From IMG/VR virus record IMGVR_UViG_3300035698_003074, positions 1 through 21,071 of that record: a stretch of DNA of 21,071 bases, one strand, 5' to 3'. The DNA is from a virus. The notes under the pieces are model-generated. The model did no database searches, had not been told where the DNA came from, and worked only from the letters and a program-made list of their open reading frames with translations. Position numbers and translations under genes: made by a program. Positions 13,659 through 20,406 of the stretch are shown piece after piece (within the stretch, counting starts at the first letter, position 1; every line of letters starts with the position of its first letter).

Positions 13659-13713
13659 ATCTACTATGTTTGTTTCAATCCACGCCTATATGAATAGGCG
13701 ACGTTAAGTAGAT
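13659..13713 (-). repeat. Inverted repeat enclosing the CRISPR-like repeat
   Basis: On the minus strand ATCTACT (13713-13707) and AGTAGAT (13665-13659) are perfectly complementary and lie 5 and 6 bases outside the two ends of the 31-base repeat-like element. In RNA they would form an outer 7-bp stem with the repeat hairpin inside. Confidence 0.65.
13672..13702 (-). CRISPR. Solitary type I-C-like CRISPR repeat (no array, candidate RNA anti-CRISPR)
   Basis: On the minus strand the 31-base element begins GTCGC and ends GTGGATTGAAAC, the two conserved ends of type I-C repeats. Between them CGCCTAT (13700-13694) pairs perfectly with ATAGGCG (13689-13683) around a TCAT loop, the stem-loop that Cas5d recognises in this subtype. 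Known I-C repeats are usually 32 bases. No second repeat, spacer or cas gene occurs in the window, so this is not an array. It lies about 26 bases downstream of the expected start of a good promoter, in the same direction. Solitary repeat units in phages are known to act as RNA anti-CRISPRs by binding Cas proteins; this function is inferred here. Confidence 0.75.
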
Positions 13714-13747
13714 CTTATACTACTATAAGCACAGCTTATAATAAGCT
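13714..13747. promoter_or_regulatory. Cluster of ATAAG/CTTAT palindromes over the capsid promoter (possible operators)
   Basis: Two dyads lie side by side: CTTATA-CTAC-TATAAG (13714-13729) and AGCTTATAATAAGCT (13733-13747). The second covers the -10 element. Two adjacent palindromes over a promoter look like binding sites for a phage regulator, though simple AT-rich promoter context could also give them. Confidence 0.45.
13720..13739 (-). repeat. Direct repeat ATAAGnnnnGCTTATAGTAG, proximal copy
   Basis: Minus-strand ATAAGCTGTGCTTATAGTAG, at the expected transcription start. It pairs with the copy 88 bases downstream (13632-13651). A third partial copy, ATAGTAG, is at 13661-13667. Confidence 0.7.
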
Positions 13748-13762
13748 CTTCTTATTTGTCAA
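13735..13762 (-). promoter_or_regulatory. Sigma70-type promoter for the leader and capsid gene
   Basis: On the minus strand a perfect -35 box TTGACA (13762-13757) is followed after 16 bases by TATAAG (13740-13735). Transcription would start near 13728, run through the solitary repeat and reach the capsid ATG at 13475 after about 250 bases. It lies just after the scaffold stop codon. It is the only clear promoter I found in this long operon. Confidence 0.7.
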
Positions 13763-13773
13763 GGGTTAAATTA

Positions 13774-14727
13774 TTATTTTCTGGTAGGATACGCTTCTTG
13801 GTACTTCTCACGTATTCTATTTGTAATTTCAGTTCTTTGCTCATCTGACATATCAGAACCCATATTCATATAGCCTGGAGTGGTTCTTAGGTCGTTGATC
13901 TCTTTCAGTGCTTGGTCTGGTGTGGACTGGGTCAGTTCGGCCACCAAGGCCTTACTCTCGACCATCCGACTGCCTATATTGGCAGCAAACCGCACAAAGT
14001 CAGGATCTCCCGCAAATTTTTGCAGGAAGTCCAGTTTTTGTGTTTCATTATTGCCGAAAGCCTCCGAGATCAATCGCTTGACCACATGAGTCCTCTCTTC
14101 AAATGCCTCGCCCCATTCCTTCTTCAGGGCCAGTACATCCTCGTCGTGCTTACGTTCTGCGTCTTGCTGGATCTGCTGCTGGGCGGCTTCTGCTGCCTCG
14201 GCATCCGCCTGCATAAACTGCTCAAACTGAGCTTGGGTCGCTCCGACCTTGTGGGCGATCTCCTTGCTCTGGGTCAGTTTTTCCTCGGTATAGATGTCTT
14301 CCATCCCCTCTGGGACCTCGAACTTATACTCTTCCGAGGTAGCAGGTTTGGCCAAAGCGGGATTGATCTTGCCCACAGATTCAAAGAATGCGTCCCATTC
14401 GGACGGATCAGCATCTTGTTTGGGCACAGCAATCTTGTTCTTTCCCACCATCTTCTCTGCATGGACCGTCCTTTTTGCCAAGTCAGCCAGGTTTTTGATC
14501 ACCCCGAGGGAATCACTGCCTCGAACATCTTCTGGCAATTTGTCTGATTTGTGCCAATCTTCTACAAAGCTGCCGTCTGGATTGACCAGCCCAGCAACTT
14601 CCAAGAGGTTTGGGGAGGGAGTTGCCTCCGGTGCCGCTGGGGTTTCTACTGGGGTATCCACAAGAGACGGAGTTTCCGGGGCTGCTGGAATTTCTATTAC
14701 TTCTGGGGTTGCTTGGTCTTCTGGCAT
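13774..14727 (-). CDS. Capsid scaffolding protein
   Basis: A 317-residue protein with AGGAG 6 bases before ATG, starting 1 base after the preceding stop. The first 50 residues are acidic and rich in Pro, Ala and Glu (EIPAAPETPSLVDTPVETPAAPEATP). Then comes a globular-helical part with FVEDWHKSDKLPEDVRGSDSLGVIKNLADLAKRTVHAEKMVGKNKIAVP, a well-known block of phage scaffold proteins, and DPSEWDAFFESVGK. Residues about 170-215 are a long Ala/Glu/Gln-rich helix, followed by ALKKEWGEAFEER, FAGDPDFVRFAANIG and a basic end. It lies immediately before the capsid gene, as scaffolds usually do. Confidence 0.88.
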   Translation of the reverse strand: MPEDQATPEVIEIPAAPETPSLVDTPVETPAAPEATPSPNLLEVAGLVNPDGSFVEDWHKSDKLPEDVRGSDSLGVIKNLADLAKRTVHAEKMVGKNKIAVPKQDADPSEWDAFFESVGKINPALAKPATSEEYKFEVPEGMEDIYTEEKLTQSKEIAHKVGATQAQFEQFMQADAEAAEAAQQQIQQDAERKHDEDVLALKKEWGEAFEERTHVVKRLISEAFGNNETQKLDFLQKFAGDPDFVRFAANIGSRMVESKALVAELTQSTPDQALKEINDLRTTPGYMNMGSDMSDEQRTEITNRIREKYQEAYPTRK

Positions 14728-14728
14728 G

Positions 14729-14992
14729 TTACTCTCCTAATCCTGATGTAATATTGATTGCTGTTGAAGGAGACGATTGGTTCGGGTCCTTCTGCATCAT
14801 ATTGTAAATGTGTTTGATCACGTTTGCTTGGCCTTCCATTACAAGGACGGCATTCACGTCGATTCCAGCACCTGGAGATATTCCCTTCCTGAAAAGGGTG
14901 CAGTGCTTTTCCAAGTCCTTCAAGACCCGGATGCCCTGCTCATCACCAAACTTCTGCTGGTAGTCTATGATTAACTGCTTTTTTCGCAACAC
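14729..14992 (-). CDS. Bbp19-like small phage protein
   Basis: An 87-residue protein starting with GTG, with GGA about 9 bases upstream. YQQKFGDEQGIRVLKDLEKHCTLFRKGISPGAGIDVNAVLVMEGQANVIKHIYNMM follows the Bbp19 pattern (…F.t..G..VL.DL...C......f......d.......EGrr.v...I...), a small protein encoded between portal and scaffold in Bordetella phage BPP-1-like genomes. The gene position matches as well. Its molecular job is unknown; a head assembly role is likely. Confidence 0.75.
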   Translation of the reverse strand: MLRKKQLIIDYQQKFGDEQGIRVLKDLEKHCTLFRKGISPGAGIDVNAVLVMEGQANVIKHIYNMMQKDPNQSSPSTAINITSGLGE

Positions 14993-14998
14993 GCTCTA

Positions 14999-15169
14999 CT
15001 ATCCTGTGGTCTTTAATATTCTATTTACAATCTCTGATTTCAACCAAACGAGATCGCATATGGTTTTTATTGCCTCAATACGATCTCTAGCCAAACAGGA
15101 CGGGTCTTGTGATATCCCCATCAATTGTTCTCTCAGTATCTCAATATCACCCAAATCTATTTCGTCCAT
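14999..15169 (-). CDS. 56-residue helical protein between portal and Bbp19-like gene
   Basis: A short gene for MDEIDLGDIEILREQL... to ...NRILKTTG, 56 residues. GGAG lies about 8 bases before its ATG, and it fills the gap between the portal stop and the next start, leaving no other explanation for these bases. It is nearly all helical and charged (DIEILREQLMGI, ARDRIEAIKTICDLVWLKSEIVNRIL). I do not recognise a family. A small head-assembly or DNA-packaging accessory protein is possible; even a small-terminase-like helical role cannot be excluded, but nothing proves it. Confidence 0.7.
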   Translation of the reverse strand: MDEIDLGDIEILREQLMGISQDPSCLARDRIEAIKTICDLVWLKSEIVNRILKTTG

Positions 15170-15181
15170 ACTACACTCTCC

Positions 15182-16822
15182 TTACTGTCCCAGCATTCCG
15201 GCAGCACTGCCTTCTTCTGGGGCCTTGGTTGTCTTTGCATAAGCATCCGACCCGGCTTGAAGCAATTCCATCTGCTCCTGCTGGGCCATTGCCTTTGCCT
15301 GCTGTTGTCTAATTTCATCCCGCTCAGTTACGGGTCTGATATGCTTGCCACTGACGCCCATGCTCTCACCAAGGTCCCTGGCCCATTGATCAGAATCCAC
15401 GTTGTCCAGGACGCCTGGGAATATCTGAGAAGCTGCTCCGAGTGCTTCAACCCAGTATTGGCCACCCCTACTTTGCTGATCCTCAAGGGCAAGTGCCAAT
15501 GGATTGATGAATCTGAGCTGCATGAGATTGCCTTGCAGGCTGGCTGGAGGTGCTTCCACCACGTTATTGCGGATCAAGAGCAATGCGGCTCTGGTAATCT
15601 GAGGAGTCAGAAGCTCAATAAACAGTCGGCCAAACGGTCGAGTGGCCTTTTTCAAGCCTTCACGCAGTCGCTCAATGATCTCTGTGGTATTCCTACGATC
15701 TCCCTGAAGCCCACTAATAGGCTCAAAGGCGTTCTTGTAGAACCCATCTTGAATGCCTGCCCTGTGGTATTCGAGGATATCCTTGGTAATCGGGTACGCC
15801 CCGTTGGACCCCATGTCTATGGGTTTGATAGATCCCATTGTGTTCACATAATTCAAAGCACCCGCAGACACCTCAACCTGCCCCTCAAACGTATCAAGGA
15901 TTTCTTTGGGGGGATTGACCCACTTGTTAGACATCTCCATATAGTCCTTTGCCAGGCGGTTCAGGACCCGGACTCGTGGAAGCATCATCGTGCCACGACC
16001 CCTGCCATAGATCTCACGATACATCACATTATACCGCGGTACGGCAAACGGAAACTCTTCATACCCGCCCTCAGACAGGACCACTTGGTCTTTTTCGTTA
16101 ACGTAGACGGATTCCCACGGCATGTTCAAGTTGTCGATCATGTCCGGGTTTCTGTCCTTACGTGGCCGAACAATCCACACCACATTGAAATCGTCGTAGG
16201 GTTGGTTGTTGGCCGGGCTCAGGGCCTGGTCCACCGAAGCTCCTAGAGATTCGTTCCCCTGACCAAACTCCTGCTTGATCTGCCTGGCTGTCATAGGCAT
16301 GGTCAGTATCATGGTGTCTACAATGCCCTTGGAGTTCTCCATGCACTGATAGGTGCCGATGGCGTAATCACGGAAGTTAAGCCCGTCAGCGACCGTCCAG
16401 TCGCTGTAATTGGCCCCTGTGCCGAAGCCTGCCCAGTAATGGATCGTGTTGCCGGTCTGGCTCAAGTAATTGCTGTTAAAGACTTCTTCATGGGCCACCT
16501 CGGTGAGGTAATAGAGATAGTCAGATGCTTCCTGATCCTCCTGGGCACTGAGTGGCACCTTGAACTTGAAGAACTTCTGACCGGGTGGGAACAAATTGGA
16601 TGCAATCCCGGAAGCCATATTCTCCATCTCTTCAATGGCCGTAGAGTCGAATATATCCTGCATCAACTCCTGACCACCTGCATGTCGGGTGGTAATTCCG
16701 TAGGTCTGAGGGGACATCAAATCAGATATGGACTGCCACATAGACCTCGTGCTTTGTTGTTTGGCCAGTGCCCTATCTCTGATGACGATTACTTCTTTGG
16801 CTTTTTTCTGAGGATCTTCCAT
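15182..16822 (-). CDS. Portal (head-to-tail connector) protein
   Basis: A 546-residue protein of the podovirus head-tail connector family (T7 gp8/BPP-1 type). The N-terminus KKAKEVIVIRDRALAKQQSTRSMWQSISDLMSP and AGGQELMQDIFDSTAIEEMENMASGIASNLFPPGQKFFKF match the family start, where the clip and wing begin. Family-typical parts follow: FGTGANYSDW, FRDYAIGTYQCMENSKG, PFAVPRYNVMYREIYGRGRGTMMLPRVRVLNRLAKDYMEMSNKWVNPP, RRNTTEIIERLREGLKKATRPFGRLFIELLTPQI and a C-terminal helical barrel region rich in Gln (RQQQAKAMAQQEQMELLQAG). It forms the ring at the capsid vertex through which DNA passes. The length fits the family. Confidence 0.93.
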   Translation of the reverse strand: MEDPQKKAKEVIVIRDRALAKQQSTRSMWQSISDLMSPQTYGITTRHAGGQELMQDIFDSTAIEEMENMASGIASNLFPPGQKFFKFKVPLSAQEDQEASDYLYYLTEVAHEEVFNSNYLSQTGNTIHYWAGFGTGANYSDWTVADGLNFRDYAIGTYQCMENSKGIVDTMILTMPMTARQIKQEFGQGNESLGASVDQALSPANNQPYDDFNVVWIVRPRKDRNPDMIDNLNMPWESVYVNEKDQVVLSEGGYEEFPFAVPRYNVMYREIYGRGRGTMMLPRVRVLNRLAKDYMEMSNKWVNPPKEILDTFEGQVEVSAGALNYVNTMGSIKPIDMGSNGAYPITKDILEYHRAGIQDGFYKNAFEPISGLQGDRRNTTEIIERLREGLKKATRPFGRLFIELLTPQITRAALLLIRNNVVEAPPASLQGNLMQLRFINPLALALEDQQSRGGQYWVEALGAASQIFPGVLDNVDSDQWARDLGESMGVSGKHIRPVTERDEIRQQQAKAMAQQEQMELLQAGSDAYAKTTKAPEEGSAAGMLGQ

Positions 16823-16828
16823 AGTTCG

Positions 16829-17167
16829 TTATCCTAAAAGGGATTTTATGCCTACGTTTTCTGGAATCAAGCTACCTGCCTGAATCGTGCTGGCTCTCCC
16901 TGCTCGTTTCTTTCTTCGTCTCATCGCATCCATAGAATCTCCTCCTGTTTCAGGAGTAGCGATAGGATCAGGAGTTGGAGGAAGGTCCGGCATTTCTGGC
17001 CTTATATAATCATCTAGAAGAGAAAGTCCATAATATAAAGGAGTTACCTTATAAAATTCTTCGGAAGCCTTTCCTATGTGCTTACCAGCATCCTTAAAAT
17101 CTCCTTTAATTAAATTAGAAACCGATCTCCCAATACTCTTAAACGGCTTAACAGGATTCCAGCCCAT
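16829..17167 (-). CDS. Short conserved phage protein next to portal
   Basis: A 112-residue protein with GGAG 9 bases before its ATG. Its middle has VTPLYYGLSLLDDYIRPEMPDLPPTPDPIATPE, a Pro-rich stretch. The end DAMRRRKKRAGRASTIQAGSLIPENVGIKSLLG is a recurrent C-terminal motif (RRR...GRaSTIL.g......KtlLG) of small proteins encoded beside phage portals. The N-terminal 45 residues are basic. Its function is not known; DNA contact or head completion has been suggested only by context. It ends 6 bases before the portal start. Confidence 0.75.
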   Translation of the reverse strand: MGWNPVKPFKSIGRSVSNLIKGDFKDAGKHIGKASEEFYKVTPLYYGLSLLDDYIRPEMPDLPPTPDPIATPETGGDSMDAMRRRKKRAGRASTIQAGSLIPENVGIKSLLG

Positions 17168-17619
17168 TACGTTATCTCCAAAAGGTAGACTGTCTCAAAC
17201 CAATTAGCTCCTGCTCGTTCGCAGAAGAGACATACTTTATCATGCAGGTCAGAAGCCAACTTACTGCCGCTGACCATTAAATGACTGCATCCGTTCTCCT
17301 TGGTCCATTTTCGGGCGGCCTTGAATAAGGCAGGCCCTGCCCTGTGGGCGTTCGGCAAGGCGAACCACATAGTCTCCATGGCTATCGTCTGCTTTCCAAA
17401 GAAAGAAGGCATAGGACACAAAGCAAAGAACCCCTCTACCTTGTCATCGTCCCCGTAAGCCACCAGCAACGCCCCTTCCAAGGAAAGCAGCTTTTGCATA
17501 TTAGCATCAGCCACTTCCAAGTCGATGTCCAGGCCGAAATCATCCCCATGGGCTATGGATGCCCAGGCATCATACAGTGGCCTGATGGTGTTTATGTCCT
17601 TGGTTTCTAATATTCGCAT
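17167..17619 (-). CDS. GNAT-like N-acetyltransferase
   Basis: A protein of about 150 residues. I place the start at the ATG at 17619, with GGAG 10 bases upstream; a GTG three codons earlier (17628) is possible but sits almost on that site. The pattern is that of a GNAT fold: MRILETKDINTIRPLYDAW first strand and helix, ALLVAYGDDDKVEGFFALCPMP strands, ETMWFALPNAHRAGPALFKAARKWTKENGCSHLMVSG with HRAGPA at the acetyl-CoA pyrophosphate loop, and a last AGANWFETVYLLEI strand. Similar acetyltransferases occur near terminase and portal genes of many podoviruses. The substrate is unknown. It overlaps the preceding small gene by 13 bases. Confidence 0.75.
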   Translation of the reverse strand: MRILETKDINTIRPLYDAWASIAHGDDFGLDIDLEVADANMQKLLSLEGALLVAYGDDDKVEGFFALCPMPSFFGKQTIAMETMWFALPNAHRAGPALFKAARKWTKENGCSHLMVSGSKLASDLHDKVCLFCERAGANWFETVYLLEIT

Positions 17620-17816
17620 CTCATCCACTCTCCGTTTTTATATACTTCCTTGTATGTCGGATAATACCGTATCCTCAACCCCGGATTCATATTCTTTGGC
17701 CGTGCCACAGGTACTCCATCTGACTTAACACTGTTGCCGTCCGTATCACAGACACCTATCTTATGCCCACGATAAATCATCTGCTCGATCTTTTTCATGC
17801 CTTTTGATTTAGCCAT
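17607..17816 (-). CDS. Small basic protein of unknown function
   Basis: I prefer the ATG at 17816 (69 residues, MAKSKGMKKIEQMIYRGHKIGV...), because AGGTG lies 6 bases upstream and it starts just after the large terminase stop. A longer frame would begin inside the terminase gene. The sequence is basic at the start and aromatic at the end (RIRYYPTYKEVYKNGEWMRCEY), with one compact beta-like fold. I do not recognise it. Co-transcription between terminase and acetyltransferase suggests a role in packaging or head maturation. Confidence 0.65.
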   Translation of the reverse strand: MAKSKGMKKIEQMIYRGHKIGVCDTDGNSVKSDGVPVARPKNMNPGLRIRYYPTYKEVYKNGEWMRCEY

Positions 17817-17817
17817 A

Positions 17818-19521
17818 TCAACACCTGGAATATTCGTTCTTTGCAAACTTCGGACGATTGCTCCTGCCGCCTCTTCCACCCACCACAGGCAGGCTATTGC
17901 TCGTAGCCGCCATGATGAAGTAGTTCAGGGCATGCCTGTAATCATCCGGCTTGTCTCCTAATTTCCTGTACCTGAATATCGTGCTCCTGGTTCTCCGAGA
18001 TACTTCCGGCACCTTGGCCACGGACGCACACTCAGTAGCGAATTGTCTTACTTCTGGACAATCAGCCGGTAGTTCTATAAGATTGTCCACTAACATCCTA
18101 TGTGAGGCGTCCATAATCTCAGTTCGATTGACCTTGACGAGCCCCGTCTTGTCATTCCAACTCGTGCCCACAGGCGTATTGGACGCATACTCACATAGAA
18201 AGGTTTGAAATGATGCCGTCTTCTGAAACTGACGAACCTCATCCTCGTATGGGCGAATATCCACAACAGCGATCCTGACGTTGAATCGGTAAGCCATGCT
18301 GAGGATCTCATCCATAGACTCTACTCTGGCAACCCTTAGGATTCGCCAGGAGTTCTTTCCGGTCCTACAACCAATCACCACATTCTTATGTCTTCTGATA
18401 TCCACCCCCATGGCACAAGGACCGTGGTGACTGTTGAGCTGGGCACCCATACCGCAGTTGCCCATCACCTGCTGTTTTGTGAGCTTGTCCTCTGCCGAGA
18501 TAAAAGGCTTGCCCAACTTAAACCGCATGACATCGCCCAGGTTTCCCTCCGGGGGGTTGGTGTATAATTGAAGCAACTTATAAGGATCTCTTCTCGCGGA
18601 AGAGAGCTGCGACAATTGATAGCCCCACATCTTATCAGAGTAGTGAGGCTCTTTGGGCACCCAGCACCCTACGTCAAGGCCCACAGGCTTGCCGCAGGAC
18701 ACACAGGCAATATACCCCTTGCCGTCTGAACCGACTTCTACATTGTTGGGAAATACCTCTTCAGCACACGTCCATCCATTTGTCGTCTCAGCATACCATT
18801 CCCAAGTAGCCCCGTTTGGTGGGGTAGTGCCACAATGCAGGCATCTCCTAAACCAGTGTCTCTGGTCTGACCTATTGAACAACGCAGAGATACCAAACCC
18901 AGGCACCGTTGGGTTACTAACAAAGTATTGTTCATGGACTGTGGAGTTACCGAGTCGGCCTTCTGCCTTGCCAGGGACCTCCTGATCCATCAAGTCAAAC
19001 TCATCGTACCTCACTATATCCGAGGAAATACCACGCAGCTTACCTGCCTCTTTGGCTTCACCGTCAATGGTTTGACTTAGACGTGCCCCACGCATATACA
19101 GGTTAGCACCGTGCACCCGCTTGAGGCTGGCGGTATTCGTGTCCTTGACATGATGTTTTATAGCCGTGGGGTTGTCATTCAGAAGGGGACCAAACCTTGA
19201 TTTGGAAAACTCCTGCATGTCCTCAGTGGTGGGGAAAAGATACAAAACACCCTTGGGGTAATGTCCGTATATCATCCCGTGCAGGGACGCCAGTATGCCC
19301 GCCTCACTAAAGCCTAACTGTGTGGCCTTCATGACGCATTGCTGCTCTGGAGCCAAGCCCTGCCGATAGAGCATATGCTGCTGTAGGGGCTGGACTAAGT
19401 ATGGATGGTTCTTAAACTCAAAGACACCGTCCTGTAGTTTGATGCGGTTCAACTGAGACCAATAGGCTGCATCTTGACTGGCCACAGCCTTTGGATCTAT
19501 TTGTGATAGATTAGTTTCCAT
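17818..19521 (-). CDS. Terminase large subunit (GpA-like)
   Basis: A 567-residue ATPase and nuclease that drives DNA into the head. The ATPase half shows a variant Walker A, MKATQLGFSEA (64-74), PTTEDMQEFSKSRF (97-110), and Walker B DIVRYDEFDLM with D173-E174. A zinc-binding-like insertion has C227xxC230 and C273xxC276, typical of the GpA branch. The nuclease half has MGVDIRRHKN (D374), VAVVDIRPYEDE (D421) and DKPDDYRHALNYF near 533-545 for the metal-binding acids. The length is within the family range (550-650). No small terminase subunit is recognisable next to it. Confidence 0.93.
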   Translation of the reverse strand: METNLSQIDPKAVASQDAAYWSQLNRIKLQDGVFEFKNHPYLVQPLQQHMLYRQGLAPEQQCVMKATQLGFSEAGILASLHGMIYGHYPKGVLYLFPTTEDMQEFSKSRFGPLLNDNPTAIKHHVKDTNTASLKRVHGANLYMRGARLSQTIDGEAKEAGKLRGISSDIVRYDEFDLMDQEVPGKAEGRLGNSTVHEQYFVSNPTVPGFGISALFNRSDQRHWFRRCLHCGTTPPNGATWEWYAETTNGWTCAEEVFPNNVEVGSDGKGYIACVSCGKPVGLDVGCWVPKEPHYSDKMWGYQLSQLSSARRDPYKLLQLYTNPPEGNLGDVMRFKLGKPFISAEDKLTKQQVMGNCGMGAQLNSHHGPCAMGVDIRRHKNVVIGCRTGKNSWRILRVARVESMDEILSMAYRFNVRIAVVDIRPYEDEVRQFQKTASFQTFLCEYASNTPVGTSWNDKTGLVKVNRTEIMDASHRMLVDNLIELPADCPEVRQFATECASVAKVPEVSRRTRSTIFRYRKLGDKPDDYRHALNYFIMAATSNSLPVVGGRGGRSNRPKFAKNEYSRC

Positions 19522-19525
19522 ATGA

Positions 19526-20053
19526 CTATGAGTAGATCATACCGGCTTCCGTATAGGACACGACAGCACCTTCAACCATCGGACGATACACCACCGTCAT
19601 TGTGGCTTCCCCAGTAGTCAAAGCATTTGCCCCGGTCAGGACAATGTCAATCCCACCTTCGGTCAAGATCGTGCCATAGCCATTAGCGTCCTGGCGATCA
19701 AAGCCGTTGTGGATCAAGCCAGTGACGGTAGTGGCCACGACCAAGGCCGTACCGTCCAGCTCAGCCCAAATGAAGTCGCCCAGGGCCGCTGAGGTAATAG
19801 AGACGGCATCCCCTATGACTCGATCACCACCGGCATCTGAGTCGAGAACCCATGACATATTGCAGACATTCGCTGAAGCTGCTGTGGTGATTTCCATGTA
19901 GGCGGCCATTAGCTGCACACTACCATCATATACATGAAACACATCTGATATCAAAGCCGTGGATTTGATCAAACTGATTCCAGGTCTGCGAAGACCCCAC
20001 ACTTGGCCCATTCCAGGCCGTTGCAAAGCACTTTTAGGACTAATCGCTGCCAT
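19526..20053 (-). CDS. Beta-domain structural protein upstream of terminase
   Basis: A 175-residue protein with GGAG 8 bases before its ATG. After a basic start (KSALQRPGMGQVWGLRRPG) it has DVFHVYDGSVQLMAAYMEITTAA...NMSWVLDSDAGG and ends GEATMTVVYRPMVEGAVVSY. This is the same pattern as the C-terminal part of the signal-peptide beta-helix protein (9440-10879), where one sees PIFTITGGPIRIVDFFG, CDSDAVG and GVVEWSMTFVPLTDGVIVV. It is thus a stand-alone copy of a phage beta domain, likely a virion surface or cement module. The link to packaging genes is positional only. Confidence 0.7.
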   Translation of the reverse strand: MAAISPKSALQRPGMGQVWGLRRPGISLIKSTALISDVFHVYDGSVQLMAAYMEITTAASANVCNMSWVLDSDAGGDRVIGDAVSITSAALGDFIWAELDGTALVVATTVTGLIHNGFDRQDANGYGTILTEGGIDIVLTGANALTTGEATMTVVYRPMVEGAVVSYTEAGMIYS

Positions 20054-20055
20054 AA

Positions 20056-20382
20056 TTATGACTCCTTATCCATCTCTGATTTGAGTTTCTGTGCTGCTTC
20101 CAGCCACGATTTCGCACCTTCGAGCAGTTTATTGAGCTCTTCACGGATGATCTGATCCTGTTTGCCCGTAGGAGAGAGACCTGATTTCATCTCCATAAGG
20201 GCATCCACAAGGTCTTTCTGAATGTCGATGGCATCATCAAAGGCCGAGGTATTAATGCCCTTGAGATTGGCCTCTCCTCGTGTTCTGAGCAGATACACCA
20301 TCTCTTCATGGTATGCCTCTATCTTCTTGGCATACGCTTGCCCTTGACTGGTTTGCCATGCTGTGATTTTTTCTACAGCCAT
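20056..20382 (-). CDS. Helical small protein, unknown function
   Basis: A 108-residue protein with a strong AAAGGAG site about 9 bases before ATG. It is almost wholly helical and charged: ITAWQTSQGQAYAKKIEAYHEEMVYLLRTRG, FDDAIDIQKDLVDALMEMKSGL, REELNKLLEGAKSWLEAAQKLKSEMD. The pattern suggests a helical bundle or coiled coil. It could be an oligomeric small terminase-like or scaffold-type factor by position before the large terminase, but it lacks a clear helix-turn-helix, so I leave it unassigned. Confidence 0.65.
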   Translation of the reverse strand: MAVEKITAWQTSQGQAYAKKIEAYHEEMVYLLRTRGEANLKGINTSAFDDAIDIQKDLVDALMEMKSGLSPTGKQDQIIREELNKLLEGAKSWLEAAQKLKSEMDKES

Positions 20383-20406
20383 TAGTTACTCTCCTTTAAA
20401 GGGTGA

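Noticed and set aside
13632-13739. Reading the solitary repeat and flanking direct repeats as a short CRISPR array
   Set aside because: The flanking ATAAGnnnnGCTTATAGTAG copies do not resemble the 31-base repeat, and no second repeat copy is present, so there is no spacer.
15125-16246. Plus-strand open frame of 373 codons
   Set aside because: It is antisense to the portal gene, whose family match is certain; its own product has no recognisable pattern.
17817-17879. Longer form of the small basic protein beginning inside the terminase gene
   Set aside because: The ATG at 17816 has AGGTG at good distance and lies directly after the terminase stop; the extra 21 residues come from the overlapping terminase end.
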